Counted from the first letter of the stretch, positions 52,753 through 61,188 are shown. The stretch: 64,000 bases of DNA from Xenophilus sp. Marseille-Q4582 (GCF_916700565.1 NZ_CAKAKO010000004.1:859979-923978); one strand, 5' to 3'. The notes: generated from the sequence alone by a model not told the origin. Numbers and translations are program-made.

Positions 52753-53769
52753 ATGACTTCCTCTTCCGTTCTTTCTTCCCCCGTGCCCGCGGCCGACGAC
52801 TTGGTCGAGCTGCGCAAGGAGGCGCGCATGGGCGCGCTGGGCACCGAGACCCAGGCGCGCGAGATCCGCCGCATCGACCTGTCCGACTTCGACGCGCGCC
52901 GCGACGAGATCGCCGACCAGCTGTGGGATGCGGCCGTGGACATCGGCTTCTTCCAGCTGGTCAACCACGGCATCGAGTTGCAGACCGTGCGCGAGGCCTT
53001 CGCCATGACCGAGCGTTTCTTCGCGCTGCCCGAGGCCGTGAAGGCCCAGTACCCGCTGAAGGCCAACGCCGGCTGGGAAAGCCGCGCGCAGGTGCGCCCG
53101 TCCACCGGCACCGCCGACCAGAAGGAGAGCTACCAGATCACGCGCCCGCGCATGGCCGGCCTGTACCCGAGCGAAGAGGAGCTGCCGGGCTTTCGCCAGA
53201 CGATGCTCGAATTCGAGATGCAGAGCTGGGCCGTGGGCATGCGCGTGCTGTCCTGCTTCGCACGCAAGCTGGGCTTCGACGACGCCTTCTTCACGCGCGC
53301 GCATGACATGGCCAGCGAGACCTACCAGAGCACGCTGCGCCTGCTGCACTACTACGCCATTCCGCCCGAAGCGCAAGGCAGCCTCGACCTCTGGCGCGCC
53401 GGCGCGCACACCGACTTCGACTGCCTCACGCTGCTCTACCAGCGCCCCGGCCAGGGCGGGCTGCAGGTCTGCCCCGGCAAGGAGATGGACGCGCAGGCCT
53501 GGACCTCGATCCCGCCCGACGAGGAAGCCATCACCTGCAACATCGGCGACATGCTCATGCGCTGGAGCGACGACCAGTTGCCCAGCAATTTCCACCGCGT
53601 GAAGAACCCCGTGCCCGGCGAGTACATGGGCCCGCGCTACAGCCTGGCCTTCTTCTGCCAGGCCAACACCGACGCACTGATCGAATCCCCCTCGGGCAAG
53701 TACCCGCCCATCACGGCCGGCGACTACCTGAAGCAGCGCATCGCGGCGAACTTCGGCAAGAAGTACTGA
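52753..53769 (+). CDS. 2OG-Fe(II) oxygenase, isopenicillin N synthase family (B)
   Basis: A 338-residue oxygenase: RRIDLSDFDARRDEIADQLWDAAVDIGFFQLVNHGI, H-x-D in GAHTDFDCLTLL, distal His in NFHRVKN, and RYSLAFF with the Arg for 2-oxoglutarate. NIGDMLMRWSDDQLPSNFHRV is family-typical. It is divergent from the NMT1-type receptor and shares its leader motif, so the two sides are probably regulated by the same signal. A start at 52735 (MERRTAM) is also possible. Substrate unknown; a purine or pyrimidine would fit the context. Confidence 0.87.
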   Translation: MTSSSVLSSPVPAADDLVELRKEARMGALGTETQAREIRRIDLSDFDARRDEIADQLWDAAVDIGFFQLVNHGIELQTVREAFAMTERFFALPEAVKAQYPLKANAGWESRAQVRPSTGTADQKESYQITRPRMAGLYPSEEELPGFRQTMLEFEMQSWAVGMRVLSCFARKLGFDDAFFTRAHDMASETYQSTLRLLHYYAIPPEAQGSLDLWRAGAHTDFDCLTLLYQRPGQGGLQVCPGKEMDAQAWTSIPPDEEAITCNIGDMLMRWSDDQLPSNFHRVKNPVPGEYMGPRYSLAFFCQANTDALIESPSGKYPPITAGDYLKQRIAANFGKKY

Positions 53770-53846
53770 TGGGCGGCCGGAGGGCCGGGCCGCAGGGGGC
53801 CCATGGCGGCAGCCCCTCGGCCGCTGCCAGGCGCGGCGGCTCGCCG

Positions 53847-54260
53847 ATGCCCCGCCAATGGAAAACGCAATCGTTGTCTTTTCTCGCGGGCGCGAAAGCC
53901 TGTGCCACCATGCCCGCGCGCACTGTCGCGCGGCCGCCATGCCTGCCCTGCTTCGTGAAAAAGACCCGCGTGCCTGCCCGGTCGAAGGGCCCCGCACCGC
54001 CCGCGCCGGTGGCCGGGGCGCCGCGCCCCGCGTCCTTCGTCCGGGGGCGGCGCCGGCCGCCCCTCACGGCCACGGCCCTGTCGCCGCGTGAAAGGCAGGT
54101 GCTGGAGGCGGCGCTGGCATTGCCCCTGGAAAGCCTGACGCCTTCGGCCGCCATGGTCGCGCTGGTGCGCCAGGGGATGGACTTGTCGCCCTCGACCATC
54201 GCCTACGTGCTGCAGTGCCTGGAGCGCAAGGGCATGCTGCGCCTGGCGCGCAAACGCTAG
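53847..54260 (+). CDS. hypothetical protein with C-terminal helical, HTH-like region
   Basis: The 137-residue frame has a basic, low-complexity first half with CLPC and RGRRRPP. The last ~60 residues look folded: LSPRERQVLEAALALPLESLTPSAAMVALVRQGMDLSPSTIAYVLQCLERKGMLRLARK, similar in layout to a small winged helix. The start is uncertain and the true gene may be shorter. Convergent with the NlpC/P60 gene. Confidence 0.45.
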   Translation: MPRQWKTQSLSFLAGAKACATMPARTVARPPCLPCFVKKTRVPARSKGPAPPAPVAGAPRPASFVRGRRRPPLTATALSPRERQVLEAALALPLESLTPSAAMVALVRQGMDLSPSTIAYVLQCLERKGMLRLARKR

Positions 54261-54290
54261 GGCGCCGCCGCCCGGAGAGCCCGCGCCGGG

Positions 54291-54797
54291 TCAGAGCCGC
54301 CGCGCGGCCATCGGCTGGCGCGACCAGTACACGCCGTCGAGCCGGTCCACGCGCACCGTGCCGCCCGTGGAAGGCGCATGCACGAAGCGGCGCTCGCCCA
54401 CGTAGATGCCCGCATGGTTCGGCCGGCCGCGACCGAACAGCACCAGGTCGCCGCCGCGCAAGTCGCCGGCCGGGATCCCGGTCCCGAAGTCGGCCAGCGC
54501 GGCCACCGTGCGCGGGGGCGCCACCCCCGCACCCTGGAAGTAGACATAGCCGATCAGGCCGCTGCAATCGAAACCGCCTTCGGGCGTGTTGCCGCCATAG
54601 CGGTACGGGGTGCCCACCAGCCCCAGCGCATGGATGGCGATGTCGTGCGCCTGCTGCGGTGTCAAGGCGGACGCCGCAGCGGGCCGGCCGCGGGCGGGGG
54701 CGCGCGGGGCGCTGCCGCAGCCGGACAGCCACAGGGCCGAGGCCGCGACAGCCAGCGTCAGCAGACGGCGGTCGGGCGAGGGGGGCAGCACACGCAT
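54291..54797 (-). CDS. NlpC/P60 (C40) peptidoglycan hydrolase lipoprotein
   Basis: A 168-residue lipoprotein with lipobox LSGC (C27). The Cys-His-His triad is C78 in GGFDCSGL, H128 in PNHAGIYVG and H140 in FVHAPSTGG. GTPYRYGGNTPEGG precedes the Cys as in Spr/MepS and NlpC. It should cut peptide cross-links or stems of peptidoglycan in the periplasm. The IS element inserted 50 bp upstream of its start may have altered its promoter. Confidence 0.88.
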   Translation of the reverse strand: MRVLPPSPDRRLLTLAVAASALWLSGCGSAPRAPARGRPAAASALTPQQAHDIAIHALGLVGTPYRYGGNTPEGGFDCSGLIGYVYFQGAGVAPPRTVAALADFGTGIPAGDLRGGDLVLFGRGRPNHAGIYVGERRFVHAPSTGGTVRVDRLDGVYWSRQPMAARRL

Positions 54798-54855
54798 GGC
54801 CGGCTATTGTGCAGAAGCCGCTTCGCCGCGGGCGGCAAAAGCCCTGAGAACGTGT

Positions 54856-55332
54856 TTACGATCTTCTGAGTAGCAGCCCCAAGAACGCCATGTGAATGAA
54901 CTGCAAGCTGGTGTTGAGCAGCCTCTCGCAGTTCTTCCACAGCCTGCGGTTCTTCTCCAGCCACGCAAAGCTGCGCTCCACCACCCAGCGCTTGGGCATG
55001 ACCTTGAAGGTGCGCAACTCGCTCCTTCTGGCGATCTGCACCGTCACATGCCCGCCCAGAATCTCTTGTACGCCCCGTGCAAAGGGCTGGCCCACGTAGC
55101 CGCTGTCGCCCAGCAGGCTTTGCACCCCTGTCAGCCTGGGCTTGCAGCGCCTGAGCGCCGCCAAGGCCCCTTTGCGATCCGTCACCTCGGCCGTGGTCAC
55201 GGCCACCGCGTGCGGCAGCCCCTGGGTATCCACGCAGATGTGACGCTTGATCCCAGAGACCTTCTTGCCCGCGTCATAGCCCCTCAGGCTCGCCGTGTCG
55301 GTGTTCTTCACGCTCTGCGCGTCCACGATCAA
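54856..55332 (-). CDS. IS5-family transposase, catalytic frame (orfB)
   Basis: This frame carries all three catalytic acids: D in IVDAQSVKN, D in LLGDSGYVG and E in RWVVERSFAWLEKNRRL, the IS4/IS5 Y-(2)-R-(3)-E-(6)-K-like region. Upstream of its first ATG the frame remains open as VGAARERLGRNACSTLL, where it should join orfA. It is functional only if ribosome or polymerase slippage fuses it to orfA, as in two-frame IS5 relatives. Confidence 0.85.
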   Translation of the reverse strand: MIVDAQSVKNTDTASLRGYDAGKKVSGIKRHICVDTQGLPHAVAVTTAEVTDRKGALAALRRCKPRLTGVQSLLGDSGYVGQPFARGVQEILGGHVTVQIARRSELRTFKVMPKRWVVERSFAWLEKNRRLWKNCERLLNTSLQFIHMAFLGLLLRRS

Positions 55333-55654
55333 GAGCGTGCTGCAGGCGTTGCGCCCCAGTCTCTCGCGGGCCGCGCCAACCTGATTTTTTGAGTGCCTGC
55401 TCCAGCACGCTCACGCCGTGCGGGTCAGGCTCGCTCCACTTGCGCCAGTAGGCATACACGTTCTGCCACTTGGGGAAGTCCGGTGGCAGATAACGCCACT
55501 GACAGCCCGTGCGCAGCAGGTACAGCACTGCGCAGAACACTTCGTACAGGTCCAGCTTGATCGGCTTGGTGCTGCGCCGAACGCCTCGCAGCAATGGCTC
55601 AATCTCGGCAAACTTCTCTCGGCTGATGTCGCTGGCGTACGGCTTTCTCTTCAC
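55274..55654 (-). CDS. IS5-family transposase, N-terminal frame (orfA)
   Basis: MKRKPYASDISREKFAEIEPLLRG, then LYEVFCAVLYLLRTGCQWRYLPPDFPKWQNVYAYWRKW, is the N-terminal DUF4096-type domain of IS5 transposases. Real similarity ends near ALKKSGW at a run of six A on the coding strand (T at 55385-55390); the rest is out-of-frame read-through. The catalytic frame is +1 relative to this one. A one-base slip at the A-run would fuse them. Confidence 0.82.
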   Translation of the reverse strand: MKRKPYASDISREKFAEIEPLLRGVRRSTKPIKLDLYEVFCAVLYLLRTGCQWRYLPPDFPKWQNVYAYWRKWSEPDPHGVSVLEQALKKSGWRGPRETGAQRLQHALDRGRAEREEHRHGEPEGL

Positions 55655-55723
55655 CTCCCGATTGTCGGCGGGGGAAGATCGTAAACACGTTCTGAGGGGC
55701 CGCCCGCGCGCGTCGCGCGTGCC

Positions 55724-56722
55724 TCAGCGCTGCAGGAACTGCGGGTCATGGCCGAAAAGAGCCGCATGGCGCGCAGCCTCCTCCCGGATCGCGGCCTCGA
55801 AGTCGGCCACGCTGCCCGCGTAGCGCAGGTGCATCGCATCGGCGACCTGGGCCTGGAAAGCGGCGCTGCCCAGGGCCTGCCGCACCGCGTGCCCGAGGGC
55901 CGCGCGCAGGTGCGTGGCCGTGCCCGCGGGCGCGAACAGGCCGAACAGCGATTCGATGTTGGCCTCGGGCAGGCCGAGCTCGGCCAGCGTGGGCGCCCCG
56001 GGCAGCTCTGCCACCCGGTCCGCCGCGCCCACCGCCAGCGCGCGCAGGGCGCCGCGCTGCACCTGCAGCACCTGTGGCGCCGCCAAGTTGGTGGACAGCA
56101 CCTCGAACTGGCCCGACAGCGCATCGCCCAGCTGGCGCCCGCCGCCCTCGTAGGGCACATGCACGATCTGCGTGCCGGTGTGGCGGCGCACCTGGGCCAG
56201 CACCAGGTGGCCGCTGGTGCCGATGCCCGAGCTGGCCCAGCGCAACCGGCCGGGCCGCGCGCGCGCCTGGGCGATGAGCGCCTCGAAGTCGCGCCCCTCG
56301 AAGGCCGGGGTGCCCACCACCAGCACCGGCGCGCGCACCACCCCGGCCAGCGGCACGACACCTTCGCGCAACTGCGCGCTGCCGGGCGTGCCCAGCAGCG
56401 GCTGCAGGGTCAGCGGCGTGATGGCCGAGAAGGCGAGGGTGTGGCCGTCGGGCGCGGCCCGGGCCAGCAGGCGCAGGCCCAGCGTGCCGCCCGCGCCCGC
56501 ATGGTTGTGGACGATCACGGGCTGGCCCAGCACGGCGTGCAACGGCTGCGCCAGCGCGCGCGCCAGGCGGTCGCTCATGCCGCCGGGCGGGTAGACGACG
56601 ATGAGGCGCAATGCGCGCTGCGGCCAGGCGCCTTCGGCATGCACCGCGGGCAGGGCAAGGCCGGCCGCCGCGGCCAGCCCCCGGCGCAGCGCCCCCCGGC
56701 GGCCGGTTCGGAGCGCCTTCAT
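55724..56722 (-). CDS. Bug/TctC-type receptor, no. 5
   Basis: A 332-residue receptor. Signal: TGRRGALRRGLAAAAGLALPAVHAEG. LRLIVVYPPGGMSDRLARALAQPL, PVIVHNHAGAGGTLGLRLLARAAPDGHTLAFS, VPYEGGGRQLGDALSGQFEVLS and PGAPTLAELGLPEANIESLFG mark the family. The start overlaps the stop of the LysR gene (ATGA), so regulator and receptor are co-expressed. Its ligand is probably related to the divergent secreted lyase. Confidence 0.87.
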   Translation of the reverse strand: MKALRTGRRGALRRGLAAAAGLALPAVHAEGAWPQRALRLIVVYPPGGMSDRLARALAQPLHAVLGQPVIVHNHAGAGGTLGLRLLARAAPDGHTLAFSAITPLTLQPLLGTPGSAQLREGVVPLAGVVRAPVLVVGTPAFEGRDFEALIAQARARPGRLRWASSGIGTSGHLVLAQVRRHTGTQIVHVPYEGGGRQLGDALSGQFEVLSTNLAAPQVLQVQRGALRALAVGAADRVAELPGAPTLAELGLPEANIESLFGLFAPAGTATHLRAALGHAVRQALGSAAFQAQVADAMHLRYAGSVADFEAAIREEAARHAALFGHDPQFLQR

Positions 56723-57624
56723 CGCACGCCGGCCAACTGCCGCACGCCCGCCGCGAAATGCCGCGCCGGCGGGCTGTCCTCGCCTTCGCGCGAAACCAGC
56801 GTGAGCGGCGCGTCGATGCTGCGGCACTGCGCCAGCGGCCGGTAGCAGATCGCATGCGCGTGCACGCCCGCCATGGAGCGCGGCACCACCGACACGCCCG
56901 CGCCGGCGGCCACCATGTTGAGGTTGGTCATCATGCGCTCCACCTCGGCCACCACGCGCGGCTGCAGGCCGCGCGCATGGCACAGCGCCAGCAGGTCGGC
57001 GTACAGGCCCGGCGCGTCGGGCCGGCGCACCAGGATCAGGCCGTCCTCGCACAGCTGCGCGAGCGTGAGGGCGCCGCGCTGCGGTGGCCGTGCATGCCGG
57101 TGGTCGGCCGGCAGTGCCGCGACGATGGATTCGCGCAGCAGCGTGTGAAAGCGCAGGCCCGCAGGCCGCGCCACCGGCACGCGCAGAAAGGCGCAGTGCA
57201 GCTGCGCGCCCTCCACCGCCTCCGTCAGCTCGGCCGCATTGCCTTCGCGCAGCTGCAGGGTCACGCCCGGGTGCGCACGGCGGAAGGCGCGCAGCGCATC
57301 GGGCACGAAGCGGTGCGCCGCGGCCGAGCTGGTGAAGCCCACGGCGAGCGGGCCCGCGCGGCCGGCCGCCAGGTCGCCCATGCGCTGGCGCAGGCCATCG
57401 ACCTGCGCGAGCAGGCGCTGCGCCTCGGCCTGCAGCTGCAGGCCGGCCTCGGTCAGCGCCATGCCGCGCGGGTGGCGGCGAAACAGCTGCACGCCCAGCG
57501 AGGCTTCCAGCGCCTTGATCTGCTGGCTCAGCGGCGGCTGCTGGATACCCAGCGCCTGCGCGGCGCGCGTCAGGTGGCCGGTGCGGGCGACGGCGGTGAA
57601 GTAGCGCAGCGCGCGCAGATCCAT
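56719..57624 (-). CDS. LysR-type regulator
   Basis: A 301-residue LysR protein: MDLRALRYFTAVARTGHLTRAAQALGIQQPPLSQQIKALEASLGVQLF is the HTH, of the CbnR/BenM-like branch (LRYF.AV, QPPLS). The effector domain includes HRFVPDALRAFRRAHPGVTLQL. The ATG at 57624 has ACGGA six bases upstream; the ATG two codons earlier lies too close to it. Divergent from the lyase gene, its likely target. Confidence 0.88.
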   Translation of the reverse strand: MDLRALRYFTAVARTGHLTRAAQALGIQQPPLSQQIKALEASLGVQLFRRHPRGMALTEAGLQLQAEAQRLLAQVDGLRQRMGDLAAGRAGPLAVGFTSSAAAHRFVPDALRAFRRAHPGVTLQLREGNAAELTEAVEGAQLHCAFLRVPVARPAGLRFHTLLRESIVAALPADHRHARPPQRGALTLAQLCEDGLILVRRPDAPGLYADLLALCHARGLQPRVVAEVERMMTNLNMVAAGAGVSVVPRSMAGVHAHAICYRPLAQCRSIDAPLTLVSREGEDSPPARHFAAGVRQLAGVR

Positions 57625-57726
57625 ATGCATTCCGTATGGACAAGGGGCCTGCATGATATTTGACCGCATGATGCGCCCAGGCCTATCGTCGGCGGCCGAT
57701 CCCACGAAGACTTCGGAGACACGCTG
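57625..57726. promoter_or_regulatory. divergent promoter region, LysR gene / secreted lyase gene
   Basis: The 102-bp spacer contains GCATGATATTTGACCGCATGAT, in which GCATGAT occurs twice as a direct repeat within an A/T-richer stretch. This is a plausible LysR-type binding site and promoter region. No stronger match was found. Confidence 0.35.
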
Positions 57727-59283
57727 ATGAGATTCGCCCTTGCCCCGCTGGTCGCGGCGCTGATGGCCGGCCCCGCCCTGGCCCAGGCCCCGGCGACGGC
57801 CACGCCTTCCAATGCACCTGCCGCCGCGCCGCGCGCCGCACCCGCGGCCGCCTTGCCCGTGCGCGACGAGTTCTTCTGGCTCGGCGAGATGAACAAGGCC
57901 ACGGCCGTGATCAACACCGACGAAGGCCTGCTGGACCGCGCGCTGGCGCCGCGCATCGCGGCCGGCATCATCCAGGTGCTCGACGCGGGCGCGCAGCCGG
58001 GCGGCAAGCGCCCGTCCACGGTGATCAGCTTCGAGCCGCTGCTGATCGAGGCCGCCGGGCCCGAGGTCACGCTGCTGCACGCCGGCCGCTCCAGCCAGGA
58101 CATGCACGCCACCTACCGCGCCGCCATGCTGCGCGAAGACCTGTTGCGCCTGGCCGACCAGCTCAACCGGAGCACGGCCTCGCTACTCAGGCTGGCCGAG
58201 CGGCATGCCCACACCATCGTGCCCAACTACACGAACGGCGTGGCGGCGCAGCCCAACAGCCTGGGCCACTACCTGCTGGGCCATGCGGCGGGCTTCGAGC
58301 GCGACGCGCAGCGCCTGCGCGAGGCCTATGCGCGCGTGGACCGCTCCGCCATGGGCACCACGGTGCTCAACGGCACCAGCTGGCCGCTCAACCGCGAACG
58401 CATGGCGGCCTACCTGGGCTTCGCGGGCCTGGTCGACAACGCGTATGACGCCTCGCAGATCTCGTCGATGGAGCATCCGGTGGAAGCCGGCGCCGTGGTC
58501 GGCAGCATCGCGCTGCACACCGGCCATGTCGTCGAGGACATCATGACCCAGTACGCGCAGTCGCGCCCCTGGATGCTGCTGGCCGAGGGCGGCAGCAACA
58601 CCTACGTGTCCAGCGCCATGCCGCAAAAGCGCAACCCCGGCCTGCTCAACACCACGCGGCGCGATGCCTCCACCGCCCTGTCGCTGGCCATGGGCGTGGC
58701 CATCCAGGCGCACAACATCACGCCCGGCATGAGCGACCCCAAGGACGTGCGGCCCAACCGCGCGATGGTGGACGCCGGCATCACGGCGCTGCGCAACCTG
58801 GAGCGCGTGTTCAACGGCCTGGTCGTGAGCCCCGAGCGCGCGCTGGAAGAGCTCAACAGCGACTGGACCGCCTCGCAGGAGCTGGCGGACGTGCTGATGC
58901 GCAAGTACAGGCTGCCCTTCCGCGTCGGGCACCATTTCGCGTCCGAGGTGGTGGACTACGCCAAGGCGAAGGACATCAAGCCGCTGGACTTTCCCTACGC
59001 CCAGGCGCGCCGCATCTATGCCGAGGCCGTCCAGGGCACGGCGTACAGCCCGCAGCTGCCCATGAGCGAGGCCGAGTTCCGTGCCACGCTGGATCCGGTG
59101 GCGATCGTGAGGAACCGCGCCACGCGCGGCGGCCCGCAGCCGGCCGAGATGGCGCGCATGCTGGCCGAGGCGCAGCAGAAGCTGGCCGCGCAGCAGCAGT
59201 GGGTGCAGGCGCGCCGCGCGCACATCGACGCGGCGCTGGCGCAACTGGACGCCGACTTCGCGCGCCTGGCGGGCGTGCGGTGA
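57727..59283 (+). CDS. secreted lyase of the argininosuccinate lyase/fumarase family
   Basis: A 518-residue protein with a cleavable signal peptide (FALAPLVAALMAGPALAQA) and a ~25-residue Ala/Pro linker before the lyase fold. The family signature is present as SSAMPQKRNPG, with the catalytic Ser; HAGRSSQDMHATYR and NGTSWPLNRERM fit other conserved blocks of the ASL type. Cytoplasmic ASL makes arginine; a periplasmic version should act on an external substrate, perhaps an aspartate- or succinate-containing adduct that releases a dicarboxylate. Divergent LysR and Bug receptor genes support a scavenging role. Confidence 0.82.
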   Translation: MRFALAPLVAALMAGPALAQAPATATPSNAPAAAPRAAPAAALPVRDEFFWLGEMNKATAVINTDEGLLDRALAPRIAAGIIQVLDAGAQPGGKRPSTVISFEPLLIEAAGPEVTLLHAGRSSQDMHATYRAAMLREDLLRLADQLNRSTASLLRLAERHAHTIVPNYTNGVAAQPNSLGHYLLGHAAGFERDAQRLREAYARVDRSAMGTTVLNGTSWPLNRERMAAYLGFAGLVDNAYDASQISSMEHPVEAGAVVGSIALHTGHVVEDIMTQYAQSRPWMLLAEGGSNTYVSSAMPQKRNPGLLNTTRRDASTALSLAMGVAIQAHNITPGMSDPKDVRPNRAMVDAGITALRNLERVFNGLVVSPERALEELNSDWTASQELADVLMRKYRLPFRVGHHFASEVVDYAKAKDIKPLDFPYAQARRIYAEAVQGTAYSPQLPMSEAEFRATLDPVAIVRNRATRGGPQPAEMARMLAEAQQKLAAQQQWVQARRAHIDAALAQLDADFARLAGVR

Positions 59284-59337
59284 CTTGAAGCACCCCCGAG
59301 CCGCTTCGCGGCTCCCCCTCTCTGGCGCCTTCGGCTT

Positions 59338-59397
59338 GGAGGGAGCGCACCCAGAGGCCTGGCAGAGCCCGTTCCTCGGGTGCCGTGGGGACTTCGC
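59338..59397. repeat. dispersed intergenic repeat, copy 2
   Basis: Matches 26754-26813 at 52 of 60 positions. It follows GAGCCGCTTCGCGGCTC, a perfect short hairpin flanked by C-runs, 20-40 bp after the lyase stop. The same order (C-run, hairpin, C-run, then this block) is seen after urtA. Confidence 0.7.
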
Positions 59398-59475
59398 TGC
59401 GCTCGTCGGCTTGCTGCACCGGCTTCAGGCTCTCGCGGGGGTCCCCCGTGCCCTGAGCCCCGTGATCTGGGGTCT

Positions 59476-59970
59476 TCAGGCGGCGCCGCGCGCTTCCCAG
59501 AAACCCTGGTGCGTGGCCAGCATCTCGGCCTCCACGGCGGGCACCGGGCCGATCACTTCCACGGCCCGCTGCCCGCGCGCGAAGACCTCGCGGCAGGGCA
59601 GGCTCAGCGTGGGGTTCTCGGGGTGGCTGCCCGTGAGCGCGAGCAGCGCCGTTTCCTCGGCGCCGTAGACCACGCGGCCGATGCCGGCCCAGTAGATGCT
59701 GCCCGCGCACATGGCGCAGGGCTCGAAGGTGGTGACCAGCGTGCACTGCGCGAGGTAGGCGCCCGGGTAGTTGGCGGCCGCATGGCGCGCCAGCGTCGAC
59801 TCGGCATGGTTCACCGTGTCGATGTTGCCCTGCTCGGCCAGCACGGTCTCGCCATCGGGGGCCAGCAGCAGCGCGCCGAAGGGATGGCGGCCCATGGCCA
59901 TGGCGCGGCGCGCCACGCCATCGGCGCGGCGCAGGTGGCGGGTGCATTGCTCGTCGGTCAAGAGGGACAT
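59476..59970 (-). CDS. nucleoside/nucleobase deaminase (guanine deaminase-like)
   Basis: A 164-residue CDA-fold enzyme. Zinc and proton-relay residues are H55-A-E57 and PCAMC (C85, C88), with SIYWAGIGRVVYG following. Length and the HPFGALLL/NHAE layout fit the small guanine deaminase group of nucleoside deaminases, though cytosine-type activity cannot be excluded. Guanine deamination would yield xanthine. It ends a minus-strand run with the ABC importer and the DUF2272 gene. Confidence 0.82.
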   Translation of the reverse strand: MSLLTDEQCTRHLRRADGVARRAMAMGRHPFGALLLAPDGETVLAEQGNIDTVNHAESTLARHAAANYPGAYLAQCTLVTTFEPCAMCAGSIYWAGIGRVVYGAEETALLALTGSHPENPTLSLPCREVFARGQRAVEVIGPVPAVEAEMLATHQGFWEARGAA

Positions 59971-60007
59971 CGGGGGCTCGAAGGAAGAGAAAAGAAGGGG
60001 AAGAAAC

Positions 60008-61054
60008 TCAGCGCCACTGCAGCAGCAGCGACCAGGGCTGGTGGCTCAGGTGGCGCCGGGGGCAGCCGGCCGTGCCGGGTTCGCAGGTGCCGGGGCGGTA
60101 GCTGGCATCCAGCAGACGGGTGCCGGGGGCGAAGTCCAGGCGCCGGCGCATGACGGTGTCGAGCACGTTGCCGCCCAGCGCGTCGAAGCCCTGGGCATCG
60201 ACCTGCGTGACCACGTCGCAATGCATGGCCAGCACGCGGCCCGTGGCCAGGCGCTGCTGCAGCGCCTCGGTCAGTGCCTCGTGGTCGTCCAGCCCGGCAT
60301 TGCGCCCGCGCGCCTGGCACACCAGGTCGCCCACGCGCGGCGTTGTCCGTGTCAGGTCGCAGGTGCGCAGGGCATAGGGGCTGGGCAGGCCCTGGGCCTC
60401 GGCCTGGCCCGCGGCCCAGGCGGCGGCCGCGTAGTCGGCATGTGCTTCCGAGAACGCGAAGCGCGGTGCATCCAGCCCCGCTTCGCGCGCGAGCCAGCTG
60501 ATGAAGGCGGCCGACCAGGGCGTGTCGATCACGGCCACGCGCGCCAGCGCCACGCGCACGGCCTGCTGCTCGTGCGAGGCCAGGCCCTGGTCGGGCCCGA
60601 CGCCCAGGCCGGCAAGCCGTGCATCGCTGGCCTGCGACAGTGCCTGCTCCAGCAGCGGGCGGTCGGCCGGGCGCAGCGCGCCGACATGGATCTGTGAAGG
60701 GTACGGCCCGGCGCCGGCCGGCACGGCCGACCAGTAGCCCAGCACGCGCTGCCAGGGCGCGGGCGTGCGACTCGGCCCGGGCGGCATGCCGGCCTCGACC
60801 GAACCCGCGTCCGTGAGCCGGCCTTGGGCGTCGATCTGCGCGCCGCCCCAGGCCGCGTGTTCACGCAGTGCCAGCTGGGCCAGGCGCAGGGCCTGTCCGG
60901 GAGGCGGCTGGGTGGCGGTGCTGGCGCACAGTGTGCCAGCCTGGGCCGGCGGATGGCCGTGGGCCAGGGCGGCGCCGAGCAGCGCGCCCGCGAGCAGCAG
61001 GGGGCGCCAGGCGCGCCGGCGCGCGGGCAGGGAAAGGGGGGTGGAAGGGCGCAT
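60008..61054 (-). CDS. DUF2272-family exported protein
   Basis: A 348-residue protein with a signal peptide (RPLLLAGALLGAALAHGHPPAQAG). VLGYWSAVP, WSAAFISWLAREAGL, FAFSEAHADYAAAAW, VGDLVCQARG and MHCDVVTQVD match the DUF2272 pattern. The Cys/His arrangement recalls NlpC/P60- or CHAP-like hydrolases, but activity is unproven. It lies between the ABC permease gene (134 bp) and the deaminase gene (37 bp), same strand. Confidence 0.72.
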   Translation of the reverse strand: MRPSTPLSLPARRRAWRPLLLAGALLGAALAHGHPPAQAGTLCASTATQPPPGQALRLAQLALREHAAWGGAQIDAQGRLTDAGSVEAGMPPGPSRTPAPWQRVLGYWSAVPAGAGPYPSQIHVGALRPADRPLLEQALSQASDARLAGLGVGPDQGLASHEQQAVRVALARVAVIDTPWSAAFISWLAREAGLDAPRFAFSEAHADYAAAAWAAGQAEAQGLPSPYALRTCDLTRTTPRVGDLVCQARGRNAGLDDHEALTEALQQRLATGRVLAMHCDVVTQVDAQGFDALGGNVLDTVMRRRLDFAPGTRLLDASYRPGTCEPGTAGCPRRHLSHQPWSLLLQWR

Positions 61055-61188
61055 GCACCGCGCAGCTTAGCAAGCGATGCCGGCTACGCGCCCCGGCCCG
61101 ATGCCCTTCGATGCGCGCCTGCGCCGCGCGGTCGGCCGAAGCCGCCTGTGTGCATGGGGGGCGGGAGGCCGGGCGCGACGCGCTGTTC

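Larger units (their letters stand above)
54848..55692 (-). mobile_element. IS5-family insertion sequence, 845 bp
   Basis: Perfect 19-bp terminal inverted repeats (GAACGTGTTTACGATCTTC at 54848-54866 and its complement at 55674-55692) enclose a two-frame DDE transposase. The flanks are 3-bp direct repeats TGA (54845-54847, 55693-55695), consistent with the TNA target duplications of some IS5 subgroups. Intact ends, perfect repeats and lower GC than the neighbours suggest a recent arrival between the NlpC/P60 gene and a Bug receptor gene. Confidence 0.9.

Noticed and set aside
50329..53997. 1222-codon minus-strand frame spanning oxygenase A, the spacer and part of oxygenase B
   Set aside because: Only the last 323 codons are an oxygenase; the rest is out-of-frame reading of the receptor, a structured spacer and the antisense of oxygenase B.
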